Assembly (NCBI GenBank): GCA_041398785.1
Contig: JAWKUA010000034.1
Span: 1 to 46,974 of the forward strand
Source: Planctomycetaceae bacterium
GTDB taxonomy: Bacteria; Planctomycetota; Planctomycetia; Planctomycetales; Planctomycetaceae
Reading direction: 5' to 3'
Length of the DNA stretch: 46,974 nucleotides
Below the pieces are notes generated by a model, which had not been told where the DNA came from, ran no database searches, and saw only the letters and a list, made by a program, of their open reading frames with translations. Positions within the stretch are counted from its first letter, which is position 1, and the number at the start of each line of letters is the position of its first letter. Of this stretch, positions 1-10,083 are shown one piece after another. Made by a program: the position numbers and the translations under genes.

Positions 1-109
1 AAAAGTTCATCCGCGGTAATGACAAGTTGACCAGTCGCCTGGACAGGGCTCGAACGACTGGCGGTCGGTGCCGGGGCAGATTCCTGGTATTGAAGCAGAA
101 GAAACCTGT

Positions 110-904
110 ATGAAGCTTAATCCCGTGAAGGCTGCTCTGGCGGCCGGCAAACCTCAGGTCGGCACTTGGCTGTCGTTTGGCGACGTCTTTTCGGCACGGC
201 TGATGGCTCGTGTGGGCTTTCCGTGGCTGACGGTTGATATGGAACATTCGCCGATTGACTGGCAGACGGCGTCGCTGATGTTTGCCACGATCGCGGATTC
301 GGGATGTGTGCCGCTGGCGCGCGTGCCGCGTGGCGATCACGATCTGATTAAACGAGTGCTGGACGGTGGAGCCATGGGAATTGTAGTCCCGATGGTCAAC
401 ACCGTCGAAGAAGCCAGGCTGGCGATCGCCGCCGCGAAGTATCCTCCCACCGGCAACCGTTCGATCGGTGGCAGTATTCCGGCTTTGAATTTTCAGGCTT
501 CGGCCGGTGAGTACTACAAGCATGCCAACGATCAGATCCTGGTGGTCCTGCAAACGGAATCACCGGAAGGAGTCGACAACGCTGACGAGATCTACAGTCT
601 GCCGGGCGTCGACGCGATCTTCGTCGGACCGAATGACCTGTTCTGGCAAATGAAACCGGAAGACGGCAGCGATCCTGCTCCCGAACAGTTCGAAGCCATG
701 CTTCAGCGAATTCTTGCGGCCGGCAAAAAGGCGGGCACTCCGGTTGGTATCCATACTCAATCGATCGAAGAGGTCCAGCACCGAATCGCAGAAGGCTGGC
801 AGTTTCTGGCATTGCAAAGCGAACTGAAGATGATGGTTACGAAGGCTCAGGAACATGTTCAGGCCCTCGGCCTATCGGACACCGGCGACCTGGCCCGATA
901 CTGA
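110..904 (+). CDS. HpcH/HpaI-family aldolase
   Basis: A class II, metal-dependent pyruvate aldolase of the HpcH/HpaI family, 264 residues. Such enzymes cleave 4-hydroxy-2-oxo acids to pyruvate (or a pyruvate analogue) and an aldehyde in the cytoplasm. The family's active-site pattern is visible: His46 in DMEHSPID, Arg71 in LARVPRG, Glu150 in VLQTESPEG (metal ligand) and Asp176 in FVGPNDL (metal ligand), plus the glycine-rich GGAMGIVVPMV strand. I start at ATG 110; a GTG at 68 would add 14 residues unlike the family. The nearest neighbour is a hydrolase 231 bp downstream on the same strand, so no operon is obvious. Exact substrate cannot be told from sequence; 2,4-dihydroxyhept-2-ene-1,7-dioate and 2-keto-3-deoxy sugar acids are the usual candidates. 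Confidence 0.93.
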   Translation: MKLNPVKAALAAGKPQVGTWLSFGDVFSARLMARVGFPWLTVDMEHSPIDWQTASLMFATIADSGCVPLARVPRGDHDLIKRVLDGGAMGIVVPMVNTVEEARLAIAAAKYPPTGNRSIGGSIPALNFQASAGEYYKHANDQILVVLQTESPEGVDNADEIYSLPGVDAIFVGPNDLFWQMKPEDGSDPAPEQFEAMLQRILAAGKKAGTPVGIHTQSIEEVQHRIAEGWQFLALQSELKMMVTKAQEHVQALGLSDTGDLARY

Positions 905-1135
905 CGGAGCTACGCTTCTGTCGGCCTGATGTTCAACTTCAACGTCCAGGTCGGCTTGTGTCAGGCTCCGCGATGTCGTTTCGAAATAGTCAGCGCAACA
1001 GCTCCCGTTGCAGCGTCCGCGGGTGAGAATTCATGGCCGGAAGCTGTGTCGCGGTCGAATCGAATGGCCCGGCATGGGGGCCGGTGAGTAAGATGCCGCC
1101 GTGCGATTTTCCGTTTCGATCGAGAGGCTCCATCC

Positions 1136-2137
1136 ATGTGGACCCGCGTTGCCATGTCAATGCTGCTGCTGTATCAGCAGTCGCCGCAGCAGAAAGTTGA
1201 TTGCCGCGATTCCATCGCTGCTCCCGATTCCGCCAGCGAATCACCGGATGCGATTGAGTGCCTGCAGGGATTCCTGTGGAAACCGGCGGCATTCACCGCG
1301 ACGGTGACACCTCAAACGCCGGCTGAGGATGATTCCCCAGTAGCGGCGGGAATTGACTTCGACGCGGAGGTTTCGTTTCCATCGCCTCGACCCGGTCCGG
1401 GCGGTGACGTCGTTCTGGAATGGCGAAAGGCTCGCGAAGACAATGTGCTGTGCACTGACGATTGCCCCGCCGTAATTGTCGTCCATGAATCGGGACGCAG
1501 CATGGCCGCCGGCAGGACGATCGCTCGTGCGCTGTGCCGTACCGGAGTTCACACACTGCTGGTGCAGCTTCCGGGGTACGGCCGGCGTTCTGCCGGACGC
1601 AAAGACAGCGAACAGCATCTGGTGGAAGGTCTGCAGCAGGGCGTTGCCGATACGCGCCGGGCGGCGGACGTCGCGCGCCGGCTGGAAGGCGTCGACGGGA
1701 ATCGGATCAGTGTCCTGGGAGTCAGCCTGGGCGGATTTGTCGCAACACTTGCGGGAAGTCTGGACGACGGCTTCGATCAGCACTTCATTCTGATGGCGGG
1801 AGCCGATCTGCCGATGATGTTTCGCGACGGCCAGCGTGAAGTCGCCCAGCTTCGCGAAAAGACGGAGGCTCTGCACAGCGGCGAAGAACTGCTGAAGTAT
1901 CTGCGGCGGATTGAACCGTCACGCATCGCGCATCGATTGCCTGCGGATCGAACGGTGTTGTACACGGCGATGTTCGACGTCGTGGTCCCGCCCGCGTGTT
2001 CAGACAGGCTGGCGGAAACAATCGGCCTGGCTCCCGACCATATCATTCGGATGCCGTGCGGCCACCATTCGGCCGTCGCATTTCTGCTTCCGATGGTCGT
2101 GGATGTCAGTGCCCGGGTTACTTCTTCCGCAAAATGA
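1136..2137 (+). CDS. alpha/beta hydrolase
   Basis: A 333-residue alpha/beta-hydrolase-fold protein, probably a cytoplasmic esterase or dienelactone-hydrolase-like enzyme. The central strand and oxyanion region appear as AVIVVHESGRSMAAG, the nucleophile elbow as GVSLGG (Ser nucleophile), an acid candidate in TAMFDVVVPP, and the catalytic His in MPCGHHSAV. The first ~85 residues have no obvious fold and are rich in Ala, Pro and Asp. A second ATG at 1154 is a possible start. The gene ends tail-to-tail with the methyltransferase on the other strand, sharing 20 bp. The substrate is unknown. Confidence 0.85.
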   Translation: MWTRVAMSMLLLYQQSPQQKVDCRDSIAAPDSASESPDAIECLQGFLWKPAAFTATVTPQTPAEDDSPVAAGIDFDAEVSFPSPRPGPGGDVVLEWRKAREDNVLCTDDCPAVIVVHESGRSMAAGRTIARALCRTGVHTLLVQLPGYGRRSAGRKDSEQHLVEGLQQGVADTRRAADVARRLEGVDGNRISVLGVSLGGFVATLAGSLDDGFDQHFILMAGADLPMMFRDGQREVAQLREKTEALHSGEELLKYLRRIEPSRIAHRLPADRTVLYTAMFDVVVPPACSDRLAETIGLAPDHIIRMPCGHHSAVAFLLPMVVDVSARVTSSAK

Positions 2138-2900
2138 AGACGACATCTTCGGTAATCGCCGACACCTGGCAGGGACGGTCGACGTCGTAGCTGAAGTCGT
2201 ATGTTTCTGCGATCTCCAGTTGCGGAATCCTGCGCAGCAGCGATCGGAACTGCGCATGCCTGTAGGTGCGATATTCCATGTAGTCGATGATCCGCCGGTG
2301 AGCCGTCGGCGTGTAGATGTCCAGAGTCATGTCCAGCATTTCCATGCGACGTCTGCGGTCGATTCCGCGCGACCGCATGTAAGACGTGATCGCCAGGTTC
2401 CCGCGCCGCGCGGACCAGCTTTCTTCTTCCATCGGCTGCCCGACGGTCGGTTCCAGGTGAATGCCCAGAATGTACAGGCCTCCCTTTCTGAGTGCGTTCG
2501 CCATGCACTGCAGATGATCGGTTGCCTGTTTTTCCGTCGCCAGATGTCGAAAACTGTTGATGGTGTTGAAAGCAGCGTCGACACGTGATTTCAGCCGGAA
2601 GTTCGACATGTCGCCAACCGTCACACTGCGGTCGAAGCCGTGGCGCTGCAGGCGGTCGTTACAGAAATCCACGGCCTTGTGATTCAGATCGTTGCCGCTG
2701 ACTTTGTAACCCGCCTGAACCAACTTGATCAGCAGCCGTCCGGTGCCGCACGCCGGTTCAAAAACGCGCCGGACCGGGCAGCCCGCGTGTTTGGCAAAAC
2801 AGGCTCGGAAGAAGTCGAATTCCGCCTTCCAGTCGGAGCCAAACAACAGGTCGTAGTACTTCGGGAAATCGTAAATGCTGCCGTTGATGATTTCAGTCAT
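2118..2900 (-). CDS. class I SAM-dependent methyltransferase
   Basis: A 260-residue Rossmann-fold methyltransferase. Motif I is FEPACGTGRLL (about residues 46-56), followed by the acidic strand end SGNDLN and the post-motif segment VTVGDMSNFRL. The N-terminus IYDFPKYYDLLFG is typical of small-molecule methyltransferases of the Methyltransf_25 type. ATG 2900 is chosen because translation upstream of it (to 3083) is low-quality and does not resemble the family. It converges with the alpha/beta hydrolase and overlaps its last codons. The acceptor substrate is unknown. Confidence 0.88.
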   Translation of the reverse strand: MTEIINGSIYDFPKYYDLLFGSDWKAEFDFFRACFAKHAGCPVRRVFEPACGTGRLLIKLVQAGYKVSGNDLNHKAVDFCNDRLQRHGFDRSVTVGDMSNFRLKSRVDAAFNTINSFRHLATEKQATDHLQCMANALRKGGLYILGIHLEPTVGQPMEEESWSARRGNLAITSYMRSRGIDRRRRMEMLDMTLDIYTPTAHRRIIDYMEYRTYRHAQFRSLLRRIPQLEIAETYDFSYDVDRPCQVSAITEDVVFILRKK

Positions 2901-3487
2901 ATCGGAAGAAGCCGCTCCTGGGGCGAAGATGGGCGTCGGTGGTTTCCATTCCTCGTTCGGCTGCGGCCCGGAAGTCCTTATTTCGCCGCGTTTGCAGCAA
3001 CATCCGGCAGATGTCAAAGCGACCGGCAGACGTGGATGTTCCCGGAACGGAATGACGCGGCAGGAGCCTCGACGTTCCGGCAACGCCTGGCCGGTAAGAA
3101 CTCATCTGTCGCTCGCCGAAGTGGGCGTCAGCCAGGTTCCGGAACGCGGTGACGCAGTCCTTCCCGAGTTGTAGCTGATGCCGGAAAAACCTGAACCGGC
3201 AGCCGCACCGATCTGCCGAATCGGCGGATCTTCTTGACCGTTCGCCTGACGAGTCTTAATCTGTATTCTAACGGCTGGATGCAGGCAGGTTATGACGAGA
3301 CACAACGACCTGCGCCAGTGAATTGCCGAATCGACGGCAGCGATCGACCTGGCAGAAACGAATTCTGCCGATATCAGAAAATACCCACCACCCCGGCCAC
3401 CCACAGCCACTGTCCTCACCGCCGTCCGATGCGATGGCCTGCTTTCGCCATGCATGTCAGGCAGCACCCTTCCACTGATGAGGTTTC
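2901..3487. other. non-coding gap between divergent genes
   Basis: A 587-bp gap between the methyltransferase start (minus) and the DUF1501 gene start (plus). It must hold the promoters of both. A TTGACC hexamer lies at 3234-3239 but no well-spaced -10 box follows, so I do not call a promoter. The open frames inside it have composition unlike a protein and I see no repeat or RNA gene. Confidence 0.5.
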
Positions 3488-4840
3488 ATGATGCTTACAA
3501 TTCAGGGACGCAAATCGAAGTACTGCGACGGAGTCAGTCGTCGCGGTTTCCTGAAAATCGGCGGGCTTTCCATGGCCGCAACAGGGGGAGTCAACCTGGC
3601 TTCCATCATGTCGGCCCAGGCCGCGTCCGGGGTCCAACAGTCGGACAAAGCCATCATTAACATCTTTCTGGGAGGCGGTCCGCCTCACCAGGACATGTGG
3701 GAGATCAAGTCGGACGCTCCTGCCGAAATTCGCGGCGAATTCAGCGCGATCGAAACGAGCGTTCCCGGGATTCAGATCTGTGAATGTTTCCCGAAGCTGG
3801 CCGCGATGATGGACAAGCTGGTCGTCATTCGCTCGGTCGTCGGCAACTCGGGAGCACATGACGCCTACCAGTGTTTCTCCGGCTGGGACCGGCGCATGCT
3901 GTCGTCCGTCGGAGGCCGGCCCGCAATCGGTTCCGTGCTTGCAAAACTGCGCGGTCCCACGGATCCCGGAATTCCGCCGGCAGTTGCCCTGGCGGCAAAG
4001 ACACAGCATGTGCCCTGGTCAGAACCCGGTTCACCGGGATTTCTGGGAGCCGCCTATTCCGCGTTTCGTCCCAACGGCGCTGGTATGGACGATTTGACGC
4101 TGAATGGCGTGACGCTGGAACGACTGCAGGATCGGCGCACTCTGCTGACCAGCCTGGATGGACTGAAACGCAGCGCCGACGCCACCGGCATGATGGACGG
4201 TATGGACGCGTTTGCTCAGGCGGCCTTTGGAGTCCTGACATCACGAGGTCTGGCGGACGCTCTGGATCTTTCGAAGGAACCCGCCGAAGTGCGCGAACGC
4301 TATGGCGACGGCAAGCCGTACAAGTACCAGTATGATGGAGCTCCGACGTGCAATGACCACATCCTGCTGGCTCGACGGCTGGTCGAAGCCGGCGTGCGCT
4401 GCGTCACGCTGTCGTATGGTCGATGGGACAGCCACGGAGCCAACTTCGACCTGGTTCGCGATCACGGCAGCAAGCTTGACCAGGCCGTCAGTGCTCTGGT
4501 CGAGGATCTCGAAGAACGCGGAATGCTGGACAACGTGACCATTCTTGTCTGGGGCGAATTCGGCCGCACACCGCGGATCAACCCCGGTGCCGGCCGCGAC
4601 CACTGGCCGCAGGTCAGCTGTGCTCTGATGGCCGGCGGCGGCATGAAGACAGGACAGGCCATCGGCGCTACAAACCGACTGGGCGAATACGCCACGGAAC
4701 GTCCCGTCGATGTTCAGGAAATCGTCGCCACCGCGTATCACAACCTTGGTATCAATACGATGAATACCACGCTGAGTGATCCAACCGGTCGACCTCAGTT
4801 CCTGGTGGATATTCGCGAGCCCATTCGTGAATTGGTGTAG
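3488..4840 (+). CDS. DUF1501 domain protein, Tat-exported
   Basis: A 450-residue DUF1501 protein, a family greatly expanded in planctomycetes and related to sulfatase/alkaline phosphatase folds; its function is not established. It begins with a twin-arginine signal: SRRGFLKIGG near residues 18-27, then a hydrophobic Ala/Gly stretch ending SAQAASG. Family landmarks are FLGGGPPHQDMWE, RSVVGNSGAHDAYQC, LSYGRWDSHGANFD, ILVWGEFGRTPRIN and AGRDHWPQ. A GAGG element 5 nt upstream supports ATG 3488; the adjacent ATG 3491 is equally possible. The next gene (PD40 protein) starts 100 bp downstream on the same strand. The usual partner, a DUF1549/DUF1553 cytochrome-like protein, is not adjacent. Confidence 0.93.
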   Translation: MMLTIQGRKSKYCDGVSRRGFLKIGGLSMAATGGVNLASIMSAQAASGVQQSDKAIINIFLGGGPPHQDMWEIKSDAPAEIRGEFSAIETSVPGIQICECFPKLAAMMDKLVVIRSVVGNSGAHDAYQCFSGWDRRMLSSVGGRPAIGSVLAKLRGPTDPGIPPAVALAAKTQHVPWSEPGSPGFLGAAYSAFRPNGAGMDDLTLNGVTLERLQDRRTLLTSLDGLKRSADATGMMDGMDAFAQAAFGVLTSRGLADALDLSKEPAEVRERYGDGKPYKYQYDGAPTCNDHILLARRLVEAGVRCVTLSYGRWDSHGANFDLVRDHGSKLDQAVSALVEDLEERGMLDNVTILVWGEFGRTPRINPGAGRDHWPQVSCALMAGGGMKTGQAIGATNRLGEYATERPVDVQEIVATAYHNLGINTMNTTLSDPTGRPQFLVDIREPIRELV

Positions 4841-4940
4841 CGCGAAGGCAATCGTCACCGGACGGAATTCTGACGAATCGGCTGCTGCCAGCGCCGGCGC
4901 GTCCATTCATCGTACGGAATCTGGCAGCGTTGACGTCCGG

Positions 4941-6995
4941 ATGACGTTCCGGCGGCGGTTTGATGTTCGCCGCGTGCTGGTCGTCAACATTCTGCTGCTG
5001 TCGCGCCTCGCCACGCTTTCGGCCGCTCCGCCGACTCACCTGCAGGTCCGGCAGGCGCTCAGCGTTGCTCGGATGGCGGCCGATCATGGATTTCAGGACC
5101 TGTCCCTGAAGGCAGTACGAGACGCCTTGAATCACGGTCCGCCAGGCGACTCGATTCAGCCGGAATTTCGCATCGAGCTTCGTTCGGCAAGAATTGATAC
5201 ATCGGCCGTGACCAGGCTGACAACTGCGGATCCCGTTGTCGAAATCCATGATTCACTGATGGACCTTGCTCGACGCTGGCAGACTGACGGTTACGATCGC
5301 GCGGCTGTCTGCCAGACGCTGGCCGATGTCGTCATGCCGAAGCACTTCGCGTCCCGTGTCGTTTGCTACGTTCACCCGGCCTCGGTGGATCCATACCGGC
5401 CGAACCATCTGCCACAGATTTCCAGCATTGCTCGGATGCTCGTCGAGCGCGCGAACGCCGCGGGTCGACTGCCGGACGTGCGCGATCAACTGGGACAGCA
5501 AGCCCCGACGAATACGGCGCAGTCACACCTGCTGGCGGCAATGATCGCCATGGAACTGCGTGACGAAGACGATTTGGCGCGGCATCTCGAAGCGGCAGCT
5601 GCAAGTCTTCAGGACGGAGCCGACGCCGCGACGGCTCAATTGGCGGTCGCCGTCGCGTCCGACGCGTTCGATTCGGGCATGGCCGCGAGCGCCGCGGCGA
5701 ACCTGCTGGACGATGCCGCCAGGCTCGTTCACCAGATCAACGCGGCAGCCGGCGTATCACGGAATTCGCCGTCGCGCGCCTGCCTGCTTACCGCGGCGCG
5801 AGCCCTGTTCGCCACGGAACAGCCTCAGGCCGCCGTCGACACACTGTCCGCGTATCTGACCGTGGAAGTTCCGTCCTGCTATTCCAACAGCAGCCATGAC
5901 GGCTACCTGCGACAACGACGGAAGGTCGTCGCCGAGGAACTCTACAGCCGCGGACTGGTTGCGGACGCTCGACGCCTGCTGAAGGATTATGCCGCAGCAT
6001 TCGAACGTCGATATCGCGACGGCAGGTTTTCGACGTCAGAATCACTGGCCGTCGCGACTCAGGATGCCGCCGCGCAGGGCGCCGCCGCGCAGGGCGCCGC
6101 GCAGTCAGCTCCGAGAGTGATTCCGGAATCCGATGTCGCCGGGACGGAAGCCGACTCTGCCGTTTGGCTGATGGTCGGCGACATGGAATCGGAACTGTCA
6201 CGGCGACTGTTTGTCTTCCCGGATTTCACCGCGGTGACGCACCTGGCCGTTTCACCAGACGGCTTGGAACTGGCGATGGCGGCGAATCTTCACGGGCGGA
6301 CGTCGCCGTCGCAGTCGCGGATCTTTGTGCTTCCGCTGAACGGCGGACCGCTGCGTGATCTGGGTCCCGGAACGCTTCCCTCGTGGTCTCCGCGAGGCCG
6401 CCGGCTGACAGTTTCCCGGTACACTCCCGAGCGAGGCGTGTGGGTCCTGCGCAGCGACGGAAGCGACGCGCAGTTGCTGGACGAACTGGGATGGGGCAGC
6501 CAGTGGTCTCCTGACGGCCGCATGATTGCCTGCGCCGGCGCAGGAGCACAGGCGTCGCCGATCATCGTCCATGACCTGGTCGAAGAGGACGTGTTTCCAG
6601 TACAGATCGCGATCAGGGACCGCGGCCAGTTGGTAACGTCCAGCCTGCGATGGCTGCCGGACAGCCGGCGCATTTCGTTCTGGCTGACAAACCGGAACGC
6701 CAATGCAGGAACGGCTTCGTTCGTCAGTCAGGCAGTGTTCAATGGCGACAGCGCGACCGTGCACCTGACTCAGGAAGCCACGGAACCGGTTGCAGAAACG
6801 GCGTGGGCACCTGACGCGTCGCAACTGGTTTTCGATCAGCCACAGCCAGCCGAAGGCCGCCAGCAATTGTTCGTGGCTTCCGGCACGCGGGACCACGAGC
6901 CACGGGCGCTCAAAGGTCAACCGCCCGGCCGACGAAACAGCAGTGCGGCGTGGTCACCCGATGGCAAATCGCTGTACTATGTCAGCCGGAAATAG
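4941..6995 (+). CDS. exported PD40/TolB-like beta-propeller protein
   Basis: A 684-residue protein with a helical N-terminal half and a TolB/PD40-type beta-propeller C-terminal half. The N-terminus (MTFRRRF, then VLVVNILLLSRLATLSAAPP) looks like a signal peptide, so I use ATG 4941; an upstream TTG at 4776 would place the signal internally. Propeller blades are marked by repeated SPDG-type motifs: LAVSPDGLELAM, SWSPRGRRLTV, QWSPDGRMIACA, RWLPDSRRISF, AWAPDASQLVF and AWSPDGKSLYYV at the very C-terminus. A short Ala-Gln-Gly repeat links the two halves (about 6066-6104). It follows the DUF1501 gene co-directionally, but the 100-bp gap does not prove an operon. Specific function unknown. Confidence 0.85.
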   Translation: MTFRRRFDVRRVLVVNILLLSRLATLSAAPPTHLQVRQALSVARMAADHGFQDLSLKAVRDALNHGPPGDSIQPEFRIELRSARIDTSAVTRLTTADPVVEIHDSLMDLARRWQTDGYDRAAVCQTLADVVMPKHFASRVVCYVHPASVDPYRPNHLPQISSIARMLVERANAAGRLPDVRDQLGQQAPTNTAQSHLLAAMIAMELRDEDDLARHLEAAAASLQDGADAATAQLAVAVASDAFDSGMAASAAANLLDDAARLVHQINAAAGVSRNSPSRACLLTAARALFATEQPQAAVDTLSAYLTVEVPSCYSNSSHDGYLRQRRKVVAEELYSRGLVADARRLLKDYAAAFERRYRDGRFSTSESLAVATQDAAAQGAAAQGAAQSAPRVIPESDVAGTEADSAVWLMVGDMESELSRRLFVFPDFTAVTHLAVSPDGLELAMAANLHGRTSPSQSRIFVLPLNGGPLRDLGPGTLPSWSPRGRRLTVSRYTPERGVWVLRSDGSDAQLLDELGWGSQWSPDGRMIACAGAGAQASPIIVHDLVEEDVFPVQIAIRDRGQLVTSSLRWLPDSRRISFWLTNRNANAGTASFVSQAVFNGDSATVHLTQEATEPVAETAWAPDASQLVFDQPQPAEGRQQLFVASGTRDHEPRALKGQPPGRRNSSAAWSPDGKSLYYVSRK

Positions 6996-7189
6996 ACAGC
7001 GCGGCGGACTCCCTGGCATCCGCCTTCCGCCGAGACACGCTGCCGCAAGGACAGGCGAACGCCGACCAGTCGCTCCGGTTTCGTACTGGTCAGCGCAGCC
7101 GCACCTCGTCGTCGGCGTATTCATCCTGTTTCGCGGCGGAAACGACGTGGCACCGATTGGCATCTTCGCGTGAGATTTTGGACGACGAT

Positions 7190-7555
7190 ATGGCTCGATG
7201 TGACCAGGGATATCTGTGCGAAGTCTGCGGCGAGGAAGTTGAATCGATCCGCGACAGCGATCTGTATCTCCGGTTTGTGACGGGCGAAGTTGATTCGCGA
7301 CAGTTGCTGGCGGCTCCGGAACGACACCTCCGATGCAATCCGGTGTCCGCGCAGTTCATTGAAGACGGCGAGTTTGATCCGGTCGCGGTCGATGGCGCGT
7401 TCAGCAAAACGCAGCTCGACCGTGACTTCGTTCGGGAACGCACCGAACTATTGACGCGTGGCTGGCGCCGACTTCAGGAACTTGCCGAGATCGCTCAGAC
7501 CGTCCCGCTCGCGGAATACCCGCTGCCGGAATTTCGATGTCCGGTCGGGGAATGA
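7190..7555 (+). CDS. small Cys-containing hypothetical protein
   Basis: A 121-residue protein I do not recognise by function. It begins MARCDQGYLCEVCGEEV, with Cys at residues 4, 10 and 13 and another near residue 50 (HLRCNP), which could form a zinc site. The rest is acidic and probably helical (RERTELLTRGWRRLQELAEIAQ). ATG 7190 is chosen because the translation improves sharply there; the frame is open further upstream but is low-quality. The strong groEL terminator follows it and may terminate this transcript too. Probably a planctomycete-restricted family. Confidence 0.7.
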   Translation: MARCDQGYLCEVCGEEVESIRDSDLYLRFVTGEVDSRQLLAAPERHLRCNPVSAQFIEDGEFDPVAVDGAFSKTQLDRDFVRERTELLTRGWRRLQELAEIAQTVPLAEYPLPEFRCPVGE

Positions 7556-7625
7556 CGCGATCCGTTGCGGGCAGGACACAGAGGCTGACGCACGGCGACT
7601 TCACGTCGAGCAGCGACCGGCGCAT

Positions 7626-7661
7626 GAAAAAAACCGGGCGTTCAGGTGGAACGCCCGGTTT
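7626..7661 (-). terminator. intrinsic terminator of groESL
   Basis: A perfect 13-bp inverted repeat (7631-7643 with 7649-7661) around a 5-nt loop. On the minus strand the stem ends in a run of T (complement of the A run at 7627-7633), giving a textbook rho-independent terminator 33 bp past the groEL stop. Confidence 0.93.
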
Positions 7662-7693
7662 GTATTCAGGAGCCGAGTACCAGTCGCATCGAC

Positions 7694-9310
<1,617 letters not shown>

Positions 9311-9472
9311 GTGTCAATTTCTCCAGATTCCGATGTAGTTGTGGGGAAGGTTTCAAAAGTCGTTTGTGACGATCACAGCTTCCGGCTCCGATGTGCAGGA
9401 CAGGGACCAGACACGGTCTTCAGGCAGCACTCACGGGAGAAGGCTTGTGACCCGATCTCTCTGCGCGACGGT

Positions 9473-9784
9473 CTAGATCGTCGCCATGATGTCGCTTTCG
9501 CGAAGCAGCAGATATTCTTCGTCCCCGAGGCTGATTTCGTCGCCGGCGTAGGAACTGAAGATCACTTTGTCGCCTTCCTTGACGGTCAGGGGAACTCGTT
9601 CGCCCTTGTCATTGACGTGGCCGTCTCCGATGGCCACAACTTCGCCGCGCTGCGGCTTGCCCTGAGCGGAGTCCGGCAACACGATGCCGCCCGCCGTTTT
9701 TGCTTCAGCTTCAGCTCGCTTCAGCACCACACGATCGCCCAGAGGCACGATGCGGATGCCCCCCGAAGAAGCCTTCTTCGCCAT
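9473..9784 (-). CDS. groES: co-chaperonin GroES
   Basis: The 10-kDa co-chaperonin, 103 residues, the lid of the GroEL chamber. Family signatures: IRIVPLGDRVVLKRAEAE at the N-terminus, the mobile loop TAGGIVLPDSAQGKPQRG, and GDKVIFSSYAGDEI. ATG 9784 is preceded by AGGAG with 6-nt spacing; the frame is open far upstream but the family start is here. First gene of groES-groEL. I found no CIRCE operator (TTAGCACTC-N9-GAGTGCTAA) in the 300 bp upstream, so HrcA control is not supported by the sequence. Confidence 0.97.
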   Translation of the reverse strand: MAKKASSGGIRIVPLGDRVVLKRAEAEAKTAGGIVLPDSAQGKPQRGEVVAIGDGHVNDKGERVPLTVKEGDKVIFSSYAGDEISLGDEEYLLLRESDIMATI

Positions 9785-10083
9785 GTTCGTCTCCTGAAAA
9801 CCAATACTTGCGCCAGTCGCGCGACAAACGGATGGAGTCGTCAAAATGAGCCGCCGGAGGTCGCTTTCGCGAGCACAGATTTCGAGCGGCAGCCTGCCAG
9901 TGCAGAACCCGACTGTGATTCCGGTGCCCTCTGCGAATGGCGTGCCGCGAAGAATCGCACGACGTAAGTGCCTATTCACCAGTCGGTTGTGACCTGGCTT
10001 CCGGGCCGAACCGCGCGGCAGTTGGCAGCCTTCGACAACACCGTCTGCCGTTTTGACAACCGGTGCCGATGCCGCGGCCGAGT

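Noticed and set aside
1..113. Open frame ending TGA at 111-113, overlapping the aldolase ATG as ATGA, a possible tail of an upstream gene
   Set aside because: Only 36 residues are visible, the composition is not protein-like enough, and other frames stop early; cannot be told from chance.
3102..3467. 121-residue minus-strand frame in the 2901-3487 gap
   Set aside because: Composition typical of chance GC-rich frames; no start signal.
9785..10083. CIRCE or other heat-shock operator upstream of groES
   Set aside because: No TTAGCACTC/GAGTGCTAA pair was found by eye on either strand.
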